Position numbers and translations under genes: made by a program. The notes under the pieces were generated by a model. The model did no database searches. It was not told the origin of the DNA and was given only the letters and a program-made list of their open reading frames with translations. From Deltaproteobacteria bacterium (GTDB lineage Bacteria > Myxococcota_A > Polyangia > Polyangiales > Ga0077539), in the NCBI GenBank assembly GCA_016218725.1, contig JACRDB010000039.1, positions 36,409 through 100,408 on the forward strand: a stretch of 64,000 nt of DNA, given 5' to 3'. This document shows positions 1 to 7,801 of the stretch, one piece after another (position 1 is the stretch's first letter; each line of letters starts with the position of its first letter).

Positions 1-436
1 TCCCGAAGGTCACGATGGTCACCGCCGCGGCGTCCGGAGGGTGGAAGCTGTCCCGGGGCCACAGCTCCCGGAAGCGCACAGAGTTGTAGTTGGCCCCGTC
101 GGGGAAGTACCCCGTGGGGTCCCGGCGGTCGTCCCCGAGGAGCACCTGAAAGCTGGGTCTCGCGCTCTCCGAGGCCCCACAGGACGCGCCCGCCCAACGC
201 CCGGTGGCCTCCGTGAGCACCCGCCGGAGGAGCTCGCGGCTCATGGGCTCGGGTGCCCGAGGCAGCGCCATCGGGTCCAGGTGGATCTCCACGCAGCCGA
301 GCGTCCACGCGATGGGCGCCCCGGCCCGGGGACACTGCGTAGGGTCCGGCTGCGTCAGGAGCGACGTGGTCGTGCGGCAGAAGCCCCACGCGCTCCCGGC
401 CCCGAGGAGCACCACCAGGGAGGGCCCGAGCCTCAT
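1..436 (-). CDS. Matrixin-like secreted metalloprotease, N-terminal part (runs off the window)
   Basis: The first 145 residues are present; the rest lies beyond the window edge. A signal peptide is visible (MRLGPSLVVLLGAGSAWG, then FCRTTT). The FCRTTT start, the CPRAGAPIAW segment and the paired cysteines resemble the pre-catalytic region of myxobacterial matrixin-type zinc proteases, whose HExxH motif would fall outside this window. The protease call therefore rests on the N-terminal pattern only. The ATG overlaps the stop of the upstream gene as ATGA, so the two are probably co-translated. Confidence 0.6.
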   Translation of the reverse strand, partial: MRLGPSLVVLLGAGSAWGFCRTTTSLLTQPDPTQCPRAGAPIAWTLGCVEIHLDPMALPRAPEPMSRELLRRVLTEATGRWAGASCGASESARPSFQVLLGDDRRDPTGYFPDGANYNSVRFRELWPRDSFHPPDAAAVTIVTFG

Positions 437-969
437 CGCCGCAGCGCCCTCACCCTGGAAGAAAACTCAATGATTTCCATGCCTTCTGGTGGGAGCTCCC
501 AGCCTTGCGGGAGCGCCCCGGGGAGGAAGGTGAGCCCTTCGGCGCGGGTCGGCAGCACCCTCGGTGGCGTGTTCGGGGTCACGGGGAGCACGCCCGCGGA
601 GAGGTTGAGCACGGTCCGGAGGCCCTGCCTCTCGGGCTCCAGGAGGAGCACCACGGGGACGCCCACGGGGAGGCTCGGCGCGCCCTCCAGGCGCTGCGAG
701 AGCTCGCCCACGGTGCCACCCGGGACGGCGACCCTCAGGGGGCGCCCCGGGGCGATGGAGCCCGCCAGGACCGCCAGGAGCTCCAGGGTGACGGTGGTCT
801 CGATGCGGCCCTCGCGCCAGGCGGCGTGGTGGGCGCGAGGCACGGCGAGCACCACGGCGTCCGAGGCGAGGAGGAGCCACTGGAGCGAGCGCCGGGTCAT
901 CACCGTGGCCAGGGCACCCTTCGGCAGCAGGAGGCCGAGGGCCGCGACGAGGAGGTGTCTACGGTGCAT
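433..969 (-). CDS. Exported protein of unknown function, partner of the matrixin-like gene
   Basis: 178 residues. The start is set at ATG 969, where a clear export signal begins (MHRRHLLVAALGLLLPKGALA); the frame stays open upstream, but that stretch lies opposite the divergent DHS-like gene. The mature part has an ASDAVVLAVP motif and beta-strand-like segments (VTLELLAVLAGS, LRVAVPGGTVGEL, GVPVVLLLEPE), consistent with a small secreted beta-rich domain. It overlaps the following protease gene by four bases. No family assignment is possible by eye; a secreted accessory or chaperone of the protease is only an inference from the pairing. Confidence 0.7.
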   Translation of the reverse strand: MHRRHLLVAALGLLLPKGALATVMTRRSLQWLLLASDAVVLAVPRAHHAAWREGRIETTVTLELLAVLAGSIAPGRPLRVAVPGGTVGELSQRLEGAPSLPVGVPVVLLLEPERQGLRTVLNLSAGVLPVTPNTPPRVLPTRAEGLTFLPGALPQGWELPPEGMEIIEFSSRVRALRR

Positions 970-1039
970 GGTGCGTGGGTGGAGGGTACCACGGCGTCGC
1001 TTGACCTTCCTGCGGCGCTGGTCTAGCGCTGGGCACCCG

Positions 1040-2272
1040 ATGGCGAAGCACAAGAAGAAGCGGGTGAAGGACGCGCCGGCGGAGGCCCCGGAGGGGGCCG
1101 GCGTGGCGCTGAGGGAGGCCTTCGAGCGCGCGAGGGAGGTGTCCCTCGGGGGCATCACGGGCCGCGAGAGCGCGGAGGAGCTCCTTCGCACGCGCTTCTC
1201 GGCGTATGTGGGGCGCCAGGAGCGCACGGCCTTCGAGCTCCTGGCCCGGGCTGTCAAGGACGACTACGCGGTGTTCTGCACCCTGAGCGGCGCCATGACT
1301 CCCGCGGGCCTGCACCAGAGCTGCCTGATCCCGATGATCGACCGGGGACTCATCGATTGCCTCACGACCACCGGCGCCAACCTCTACCACGACGCCCACC
1401 GCGCCCTCGGGCACCGCGTGCGGGAGATCGACCCCAACGCCGGGGACCTGGGCCTGCGGGTCGCGCGGATCATTCGAATCTACGACCTGGGCTTCTGGGA
1501 GGAGGCCCTCCTGGACACGGACCGGCTCTTCTCGGCGATCCTGCGGCAGCCGCAGTTTCAGCGCCGGATGACCACCACGGAGCTGCACTTCCTCCTCGGG
1601 GAGGCGATGGCGAAGCTGGAGGAGGCCCTCGGGGTGAAGGAGCCGTCGCTGCTGTCGACGTGCTACCGCCGGGGCGTGCCGATCTTCGTGGGGGCCGTGC
1701 AGGACGGGAGCATCTTCCTGAACGTGGTGAAGCTCCGGAGGCTCTTCCCCAAGGAGTTCACGCTGGAGCTGGACATCGCGCAGGACGTCTACGAGATGGG
1801 GGCGGTGCAGCACTGGTGCCTGCGCGCGCTGGAGCGCCCGATGGCGGTGCTGATCCTCGGGGGCGGCGTGCCCAAGAACTACACCCTCCAGGGCGAGCCC
1901 CTCCTGGACCAGATCCTCGGGGTGCCCACGGAGGGCTTTGACATAGATGTACAGTTCTGCGTGGACCCGGTGGACAACGGGGCGCTGTCGTCGTGCCCGG
2001 CGGGCGAGGGCCACACCTGGGGGAAGGTGTCCCCGGAGGGCGTGGGGCGCAGCGTGTACGTGCATGCCGACGTGACCGCGGTGTTCCCCTGGGTGGTGCA
2101 TGCGCTCCTCGGGGACCCGTCCCGGGCGCGCAAGCACCGGAGGCTCTACGACGCCCGCGAGCGCGCGGTGAAGCGCCTGGACGCGGCGGTGGAGGCCCAG
2201 CGCGAGGCGCTCTTGAAGACCGTGGACCACCCGGGCGTAGGCACCGCGCCGAAGAAGAAGGCGCGGCGCTAG
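1040..2272 (+). CDS. Deoxyhypusine synthase-like enzyme (polyamine metabolism)
   Basis: 410 residues from ATG 1040, where a lysine-rich start (MAKHKKKRVK) leads into the conserved fold. NAD-binding elements of the deoxyhypusine/homospermidine synthase family are visible: TLSGAMTPAG and TTGANLYHDAH. The catalytic lysine region TWGKV is followed by VYVHADVTAVFPWVV; the lysine is residue 329, the number of the active-site lysine in human DHS. Bacteria lack eIF5A, and bacterial members of the family are known to make homospermidine or related polyamines, so the likely role is NAD-dependent aminobutyl transfer to a small amine. The substrate cannot be read from sequence. The 3' end overlaps the convergent gene by four bases. 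Confidence 0.85.
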   Translation: MAKHKKKRVKDAPAEAPEGAGVALREAFERAREVSLGGITGRESAEELLRTRFSAYVGRQERTAFELLARAVKDDYAVFCTLSGAMTPAGLHQSCLIPMIDRGLIDCLTTTGANLYHDAHRALGHRVREIDPNAGDLGLRVARIIRIYDLGFWEEALLDTDRLFSAILRQPQFQRRMTTTELHFLLGEAMAKLEEALGVKEPSLLSTCYRRGVPIFVGAVQDGSIFLNVVKLRRLFPKEFTLELDIAQDVYEMGAVQHWCLRALERPMAVLILGGGVPKNYTLQGEPLLDQILGVPTEGFDIDVQFCVDPVDNGALSSCPAGEGHTWGKVSPEGVGRSVYVHADVTAVFPWVVHALLGDPSRARKHRRLYDARERAVKRLDAAVEAQREALLKTVDHPGVGTAPKKKARR

Positions 2273-2835
2273 AACAGCGAGGCCACGTCCCGCGCGGCGA
2301 CGGTGAGGTCCTGGAGGGCGCGCAGCTCGGTCTCGAGCTCCTGGGCGACGTCTTCGATCTTGGTGGCGAGCTCCTCCCGGGAGGCTCCCTCGGGGACCGC
2401 GCCGTGGGCGGTGTTGACCACGGGCTCCAGCACGCGCAGCGCGCTCTGCAGGCGCTGCAGGTGCGTGCGGTACCGGTCCCGGATCGCGAAGACCTCCACC
2501 GGCGGGTCCGTCAGGGCCTCGTGCACGGCGTTGGGGGAGATCACCAGGTTGGTGATGGTCCCGTCGTGGCAGCGCTGAAAGGGCGGCGCCAGGCGCCCCG
2601 CGCGCAGCTCCCGGGCGGTCCTGCGGAGCCGGGCCGCGGTGGCCTCGCCGAAGCAGCGCTTGAGCGGGTCCGAGACGTTCACCGTGTGGGCATGCTCCAG
2701 CCTGGAGGCCCAGTGGCGGGCCGGGTGCTGGCTGCTCCGCCACCCGAAGCCCGCCACCACCAGGGACACGAGGATCCCGAGGTACAAGAGGTTGTTGGAG
2801 CCTGTGTTCGTTGCCTTCGCGTCGTCCTGGGCCAT
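2269..2835 (-). CDS. Membrane-anchored protein of unknown function
   Basis: 188 residues. One hydrophobic segment near the N-terminus (LLYLGILVSLVVAGFGW, about residues 16-32) is followed by a soluble, largely helical region rich in Arg, Glu and Leu (ARLRRTARELRAG; EELATKIEDVAQELETELRAL), so a single-pass anchor with a coiled-coil-like tail is likely. Two cysteines (RCFGEA and QRCHDG) could bind metal or form a disulfide. No family recognised. It ends inside the stop region of the convergent DHS-like gene. Confidence 0.65.
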   Translation of the reverse strand: MAQDDAKATNTGSNNLLYLGILVSLVVAGFGWRSSQHPARHWASRLEHAHTVNVSDPLKRCFGEATAARLRRTARELRAGRLAPPFQRCHDGTITNLVISPNAVHEALTDPPVEVFAIRDRYRTHLQRLQSALRVLEPVVNTAHGAVPEGASREELATKIEDVAQELETELRALQDLTVAARDVASLF

Positions 2836-3047
2836 GGCTTCTCGGCGATGCGTAGCAAAACGCGCGCCCCGTCGCCAGCGGGGGCTTTACCGATTGCGAG
2901 GGGTATGGTATCGTGCCCCTGCGATCGTCGGAGCCGGGATGGCCGGCCTCCGGGCGGTTTGCGACGTGGGAACACGGACCGGGCGCGTCGGCAAAGGGTG
3001 CCGCGCGGTGCTCGTCCGTGGGCTCCCCGCAAGGATCGAGGACGTCC

Positions 3048-4817
3048 ATGACATTCACCGAGGCCGCGGAGGCCGTGCTCCGCAAGTGGGGCAAGGCCCT
3101 GCATTTCAAGAAGATCACGCAGCTCGCGATCGAGCAGAACCTCTTGTCGCACATCGGCAAGACGCCAGAGACCACGATGAGCACGCGCCTGGCGACGCTC
3201 ACCAAGAAGGACCGCGGCGAGCAGAAGATCGTCCGCGTGGGGGCGGGGCTCTTCGGGCTGCGCGAGTGGGGCGCAGCCGCCGCCCCGGAGGCCCCGGACG
3301 CCCCCGCCGAGGCCCCCGCCGAGGCCGCCGCGGGAGAGCCCGAGCACACCCGGGAGGCCGGCGAGGAGCTCGTCCCCGGCGAGGTCACCCCGGAGGCCGC
3401 CGCGGCGCCGGAGCCGCCGGCGCCCAGGAGGGTCCCTCCGCCGGAGCCCGTGGCCCCCAGGAGCGCCGAGGAGCTCGAGCGCGATACGCGCCTGGCCGCC
3501 GCCGCGGAGATGTTCCCCGAAGAGGACGACGACGAGGAGCCCCTCCTCGGCGGTGACAAGCCCGAAACCGAAGGCGGTCGCAGGCGTCGGAGGCGCCGTC
3601 GGGGCCGGGGCCGTGGCCCGGAGGGCGCCGTCGGCACGGAGACACGCGCCGAGGGCGCCAGCGCCGCGCCGGAGGCCCCCGCGGAGGCCACCGCGCCAGG
3701 CGCGGCCCCCGCCGAAGGCGCCAGCGTGGAGCCGTCAACTGGAGTTGACGCACCCGTGGTGTCGGCTTCGCCCTCGGAGGAGGGTGCACCGGAGGCCCAG
3801 GAGGCGCCCGGGGCGTCTGGTGGGGACGCTCCGGAGGGCGCGAGGGAGCCCCGCGAAGGCCGCGAGGGAGCGCGCGAGGCGAGGGACGGAGGCCGCGAGC
3901 CTCGGAGCGACGACCGCCGCCGCGACGACCGCCGCCGTGACGAGCGGCGCGACGACCGCCGTGGCCCGCGGGAGGGCCGCGAGGGCCGTGACGCGCCGCG
4001 GGAGGAGGCCCGGAGCGACGAGCGCCGCGACGAGGACACGGGGCGCGACGCGGCGGACCTGGTGGTGTCCATGCTCACGCGCCGGGAGGACCGCCAGCCG
4101 GTGGCCCTGCGGGCGCTGGTGGACGAGGCGCTGCGCACCGGGAGGCTCTCGGGGGACGTGGGGCTCCACGTGTCGGCGCTGTCGGCGGCGGTGCGCATGG
4201 ACTCCGCGAAGCGCGAGGCCCGCGGCGAGCGCCCCAGGCTCCGCGCGGTGGGCGGCCGCGTGGGCCTCGTGGACTGGACGCTCCCGGTGGACGTGGTCCG
4301 CGCCGAGGCCGACGCCCTGGCCGCGCTGGAGCGCCTGCGGGACAGCTCCCGCAGGTACGTGGTCCGGAGGCTCAACGAGCTTCCCCAGGCGGGCTTTACG
4401 GAGGTCGTCGTGGCGCTGCTGGAGCGCCTCGGCATCTCGTCCCTCAAGGGCACCCGCAGGCCGGGGCTGCCCCAGGGCGAGGCGCACCTCGCGGGCGTCT
4501 CTCGCCGCGGGCCCGAGGAGCTCCGGGTGGGCGTGGTGCTCAAGCGCGGCGGCGAGGTCGGCCGTGAGCGGGTGATCGAGCTCCGGGGCTCGGCCTACCA
4601 GTACGGCCCCGCCGCGGCCTTCTGGATCATCACCACGGGGAACGTGCTCTCCGGCGCGAGGGAGGAGGCCTCGCAGCCCGGCACGCTGCCGGTGACCCTG
4701 GTAGACGCCGGGGGCCTGGGCCGCCTCCTGGACGAGAACGCCGTGGGGGTGCGCCACACCACGGTCTCGCTCCCGTACCTGGACGTGGACCTCTACGACG
4801 CCCTGCGGACGGTGTAG
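3048..4817 (+). CDS. HARE-HTH domain protein with degenerate Mrr-like endonuclease domain
   Basis: 589 residues from ATG 3048. Residues 1 to about 70 form an HARE-HTH winged helix (AAEAVLRKWGKALHFKKIT, then IGKTPETTMSTRLA and GLFGLREW), a DNA-binding fold shared by RNA polymerase delta subunit, ASXL proteins and restriction enzymes. Residues about 75-340 are low-complexity Glu/Ala/Pro, then a charged Arg/Asp stretch with repeats of DDRRRDDRR type. After another helical segment (about 345-450), the last 140 residues match the Mrr_cat layout: FTEVVVALLERLGI, then VGVVLKRGGEV, then FWIITTGNVLSGAREEA and LVDAGGLGRLL. The acidic metal ligand expected before the lysine is not obvious, so nuclease activity is doubtful. 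A chromatin or transcription role is as likely as defence. Confidence 0.7.
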   Translation: MTFTEAAEAVLRKWGKALHFKKITQLAIEQNLLSHIGKTPETTMSTRLATLTKKDRGEQKIVRVGAGLFGLREWGAAAAPEAPDAPAEAPAEAAAGEPEHTREAGEELVPGEVTPEAAAAPEPPAPRRVPPPEPVAPRSAEELERDTRLAAAAEMFPEEDDDEEPLLGGDKPETEGGRRRRRRRRGRGRGPEGAVGTETRAEGASAAPEAPAEATAPGAAPAEGASVEPSTGVDAPVVSASPSEEGAPEAQEAPGASGGDAPEGAREPREGREGAREARDGGREPRSDDRRRDDRRRDERRDDRRGPREGREGRDAPREEARSDERRDEDTGRDAADLVVSMLTRREDRQPVALRALVDEALRTGRLSGDVGLHVSALSAAVRMDSAKREARGERPRLRAVGGRVGLVDWTLPVDVVRAEADALAALERLRDSSRRYVVRRLNELPQAGFTEVVVALLERLGISSLKGTRRPGLPQGEAHLAGVSRRGPEELRVGVVLKRGGEVGRERVIELRGSAYQYGPAAAFWIITTGNVLSGAREEASQPGTLPVTLVDAGGLGRLLDENAVGVRHTTVSLPYLDVDLYDALRTV

Positions 4818-4825
4818 CGCCCGCG

Positions 4826-5224
4826 TCACCTCCGCAGGGGCGAGGTAGCCCACGCGTAGGCCGTGAGACCAAAGAGCCCCAGGGCCCCGCCGCACGTCGC
4901 CGCGGGGCCCTGCCAGGCCTCCCCCAACCACAGCGCCACGGCGTCGCTCACGGGCGGCCCCGCGAGGCGCAGGCTCCCCGCCGCGCAGAGCCCGAGCGCC
5001 CCGAGGGACGCCAGCGCCCGGCGCAGCCCCACGGAGAGCACCCGGGCCCGCACCAGCGTGGTCCACCCGAGGATTACGTACACGAGCCCCACCGCGCGCG
5101 CGCCGGGATCCTCGTTGAGGGCCCTCCGGGGAGTGTCTCCGCACAGGAGCCCGAGGGACACCAGGGCCACCCACGCCGCGTCAAGGCCCAGCCAGGCCGC
5201 GAGGGTGGAGGCCCGGAGCCTCAC
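4826..5224 (-). CDS. Small integral membrane protein of unknown function
   Basis: 132 residues, starting at GTG 5224 ten bases after infC on the same strand, so probably in its transcript. Four hydrophobic stretches suggest transmembrane helices (LAAWLGLDAAWVALVSLGLL; AVGLVYVILGWTTLV; ALASLGALGLCAAGSL; CGGALGLFGLTAYAWA). No catalytic motif or family recognised. In most bacteria infC is followed by rpmI and rplT; here this gene takes that place and the next gene is convergent. The GTG start has no strong Shine-Dalgarno sequence. Confidence 0.6.
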   Translation of the reverse strand: MRLRASTLAAWLGLDAAWVALVSLGLLCGDTPRRALNEDPGARAVGLVYVILGWTTLVRARVLSVGLRRALASLGALGLCAAGSLRLAGPPVSDAVALWLGEAWQGPAATCGGALGLFGLTAYAWATSPLRR

Positions 5225-5234
5225 GGGAGGAGCC

Positions 5235-5831
5235 TCAGGTGGCCGACGGAGCGGCGGGCGCCGCGGGCTTCTTGACCTGCACCGCCGAGGGCTTCGGCGC
5301 GATCATCATGGTCATGGCCTTGCCTTCGAGGGAGGGCTGGCTCTCGATGACGATCAAGCCCTCGAGCGCGTGGAGGATCTCATCGAGGACCTCCCGGCCC
5401 TTCTCCGGGTGGGTGATCTCCCGCCCGCGGAAGCGCACGGTGATCTTGGCCTTGTTGCCCTCCTCCAGGAAGCGACGGATGTGCCGGACCTTGGTGTCCA
5501 GGTCGTGCTCGTCGGTCTTGGGACGGACCTTGACCTCCTTGATCTCGACGATGTTCTGCTTCTTCCTGGCCTCGCTGGCGCGCTTCTTCTCTTCGTACTT
5601 GTACTTGCCGAAGTCCATGATCTTGCAGACCGGGGGGTCCGCCTTGGGGTTGACTTCGACAAGGTCCAGGGACTGATCCTGCGCCATCCGGATCGCGTCC
5701 CCCGACGTCATGATCCCAAGCTGGGTCCCGTCGGGCCCGATGACCCGGACCTCCGGCACCCGGATTCGGAAGTTGACACGCGCCTGGGGCTGCCGTTGGG
5801 CCCCTCGATCCATCGGTGGCTTGGGGGGAAT
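5235..5831 (-). CDS. infC: Translation initiation factor IF-3, predicted AUU start
   Basis: 198 residues if started at ATT 5831. IF-3 binds the 30S subunit, blocks 50S joining and checks the start codon and initiator tRNA. The N-domain (VNFRIRVPEVRVIG, then LDLVEVNPKADPPVCKIMD), the lysine-rich linker (YKYEEKKRASEARKKQ) and the C-domain (KVRPKTDEHDLDTKVRHIRR, then RGREITHPEKGREVL) are all present, with an Ala/Pro tail. AAGGAG sits seven bases before the ATT, whereas the first in-frame ATG (5813) has no ribosome site in front. AUU initiation is known for infC in Escherichia coli, where it gives IF-3-dependent autoregulation, so the same feedback is likely. tRNA-Val lies just upstream; rpmI and rplT do not follow. 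Confidence 0.95.
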   Translation of the reverse strand: MPPKPPMDRGAQRQPQARVNFRIRVPEVRVIGPDGTQLGIMTSGDAIRMAQDQSLDLVEVNPKADPPVCKIMDFGKYKYEEKKRASEARKKQNIVEIKEVKVRPKTDEHDLDTKVRHIRRFLEEGNKAKITVRFRGREITHPEKGREVLDEILHALEGLIVIESQPSLEGKAMTMMIAPKPSAVQVKKPAAPAAPSAT

Positions 5832-5838
5832 CGCAGTG

Positions 5839-5844
5839 CTCCTT
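5839..5844 (-). promoter_or_regulatory. Shine-Dalgarno site that fixes the AUU start of infC
   Basis: AAGGAG on the minus strand, seven bases from ATT 5831. This is the best ribosome site in the leader and is the reason for choosing the non-standard start over the ATG six codons later. Confidence 0.75.
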
Positions 5845-5891
5845 GAAAAGGGGGATCGCTCAGACCCCCAGTGCTGCTCCGGGAGGTCGGG

Positions 5892-5966
5892 TGGTAGGCG
5901 CGAGCGGGCTTGAACCGCTGACCCCCACCGTGTCAAGGTGATGCTCTACCACTGAGCTACGCGCCT
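5892..5966 (-). tRNA. tRNA-Val (GAC anticodon), CCA encoded
   Basis: A full cloverleaf can be folded by eye: acceptor AGGCGCG pairs with CGCGCCT, the D-arm contains AGCTCAGTGGTAGAGC, the anticodon stem TCACC/GGTGG encloses loop TTGACAC with anticodon GAC, and the T-arm contains GGTTCAAGCC. The discriminator A and CCA are encoded at the 3' end. The gene lies 60 bases upstream of the infC start on the same strand and may share its transcript. Confidence 0.96.
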
Positions 5967-6027
5967 TTGGGGAGCCGAAACGTTAGCACCCCCCTCTCCC
6001 GGAGTCAAGCCCACACCAACCTACACC

Positions 6028-6480
6028 CTAGAAGTGAAACCCGAGGTAGGCGGCCAGGTCGGCGTCGAAGAGGAAGGTGGGGAACTGGAACTGGAGGGTG
6101 AGCTCCGCGGCGAAATGGAAGCCGTTGCGCAGGCCCTGCTCCACGCGCACGCCGACGTGGGCGTTGCCGAGGCCGCTGACCACGTGGGCGCTGGGGCGCG
6201 TCTCCCGGGCGGGGAGCGCGGGCTTGGGCTGGATCTGCCCGCCGCCGCCGCCCGCGAACACCGCCGCCACCAGGCCCTGCGGGGCGAAGCCCTGCGGGGT
6301 GAAGGCATAGTACGCCCTGGCGTAGAGGAGGATGTTGGGCAGGGTCTGGGCGCGGACGGAGGTGTCCGCGGTGTCAAACTGGAAGCGCAGGCCGCCGCCC
6401 AGGCCGATCCGGGGGGTGACGTTGTAGCGGGCCACGAGGCCCAGCCAGTAGGTGGGCGAGAAGCCCGGATCGATGTTGTC
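6028..6480 (-). pseudogene. C-terminal outer-membrane barrel segment separated from its gene by an in-frame TAG
   Basis: 150 codons that continue, in the same frame, the gene ending at TAG 6483-6481. Translation resumes as DNIDPGFSPTYWLGLVARYN and shows alternating beta-strand segments (LPNILLYARAYYAF; GLGNAHVGVRVEQG; FHFAAELTLQFQF) ending in FHF, the terminal aromatic typical of barrels folded by the BAM complex. A GTG at 6435 could start it alone, but there is no signal peptide. Best read as the tail of the upstream gene, lost through one nonsense change, restored by readthrough, or split by a sequence error. Confidence 0.7.
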
Positions 6481-7662
6481 CTAGCAGACATAGGGCGTGC
6501 ACACGATGGCCCCGGTGCGCATCATGGTGGCCGGGTCCACGGCGAAGCGGGCCTCGGCGTAGGACGGCCGCCCGGACAGGAACGCCGCCCCGAGGCCGCC
6601 ACCCACGTCGATGGAGAAGCGCGGGGCGCGCCCGCCGGCGCCGCCCCCGCCCCCGCCGCCGCCGCTGCGGTCCGGAGCCTCGCCGAAGACGCAGCTCCCC
6701 TCGGAGCAGTGGAGCCCCGAGCCGCAGGCGTTGTCCGAGGTGCACGGGTCCCCGGGGCCTCCGTTGCCGCGAGGTTCGTTGCCCCCGGAGCTGCACTGCG
6801 GCCCGGTCATCCCCGGGGGGCACTCGCTCTCCGTACAGCGCTGCGGGGGCATGGCCCCGGGCAGCGACGGGGCCGGCTGGGTCCTGCGGGTGACGATGCT
6901 CACCCGCACCGGCGAGTTCTCGCTCCCGACGCTGCCCACGGTGTTCTGGTTGGCGTCCAGGGCCGTGACGTAATACTCGATGGCCGGCTGGATCACCTGG
7001 CCGCAGGGGACCTCTACGCCGTAGCCCGCGGCCATCCGGCGCATCTCCAGGCGGCGGAACTGCACCATCCCGTTGCCCTTGAAATACAGGTAGACGTGCT
7101 CCGGGCTGATCCCCGAGGTCTCCACGTAGACGGGCAGGGCCGTGTTGTCGAGCTGCTCCGAGGGGGGCGTGTGCAGGAGCGCCCCGCCGTCGGTGCTGGG
7201 GGGCGGCGGCGGGGGGGGGTTCCGGGGGTTGTTCCTGGGCGGAGGGTTCTGCCCGGTGTCACCGCCCGCGGCACGGCGCCGCGCGTCATTGAAGGCCGTG
7301 GTGATCTCCGGCGTCACCACGAGCTGGTCGGGCTCGGCGTTGGGGTCCTCGCGCAGGGCCTGGACCATGAAATTCACGCCCGCAGCGGTGTCCTGCTGGC
7401 CCATCACCGCCACGATGCCCAGGGACATGTACACCCGGGCCGTCACCTGCGGGGAGCAGTTGCCGTTGTTGCAGCCCCGCAAGGCGAGCTGGAGCCGGTT
7501 GGTGGCGTCTTCGATCTCCAGGGCCTGGTAGCTCTCCATGGCCTGGGAGATCATCCCCCGGGTGGCGCGGTCCCTCGGGGCCTGGGCCTGGGCCTCCCGC
7601 GGCACCGCCGCCGCCAGCGCGAGACCCACGATCAAAACCCCGTAGCGCGACCGAATGGACAT
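6481..7662 (-). CDS. Secreted/outer-membrane protein, N-terminal part, stopped by an in-frame TAG
   Basis: 393 residues from ATG 7662. Signal peptide MSIRSRYGVLIVGLALAAA to AQA. Residues about 28-125 form a helical, TPR-like region (AMESYQALEIEDATNRLQLA; ARVYMSLGIVAVMGQQ). A Pro/Asn-rich linker follows, then an Ig-like region (LPVYVETSGISPEHVYLYFKG), an EGF-like cysteine segment (CTSDNACGSGLHCSEGSC), a Gly run, and the first barrel strands (FSIDVGGGLGAAFLS). The frame hits TAG at codon 394 and then continues open for 150 codons of barrel, so an intact gene would have 544 codons. As written, the product would lack its barrel and probably fail to insert. Confidence 0.75.
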   Translation of the reverse strand: MSIRSRYGVLIVGLALAAAVPREAQAQAPRDRATRGMISQAMESYQALEIEDATNRLQLALRGCNNGNCSPQVTARVYMSLGIVAVMGQQDTAAGVNFMVQALREDPNAEPDQLVVTPEITTAFNDARRRAAGGDTGQNPPPRNNPRNPPPPPPPSTDGGALLHTPPSEQLDNTALPVYVETSGISPEHVYLYFKGNGMVQFRRLEMRRMAAGYGVEVPCGQVIQPAIEYYVTALDANQNTVGSVGSENSPVRVSIVTRRTQPAPSLPGAMPPQRCTESECPPGMTGPQCSSGGNEPRGNGGPGDPCTSDNACGSGLHCSEGSCVFGEAPDRSGGGGGGGGAGGRAPRFSIDVGGGLGAAFLSGRPSYAEARFAVDPATMMRTGAIVCTPYVC

Positions 7663-7801
7663 GGCTGCCTTGCGACTCCCGATGGCCGGACACGGCACCT
7701 GCCGTTGGACGACCGACCGCCCTTCTCCATGCACGGTGCGGGCCCCGGCGTCAACGCCCCGTCGGCCCACCGCGGCGCCTTTGGCGGGTTTCCAGGGCCC
7801 C

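Noticed and set aside
959..4543. A 1194-codon open frame on the minus strand
   Set aside because: It runs opposite the DHS-like and HARE-HTH genes, is full of Arg/Ser/Pro runs and lacks any known domain; it is a GC-driven antisense frame.
6481..6483. Pyrrolysine at the in-frame TAG
   Set aside because: No pyl genes or PYLIS-like feature seen, and the gene type (outer-membrane barrel) does not fit; a nonsense change or sequence error is simpler.
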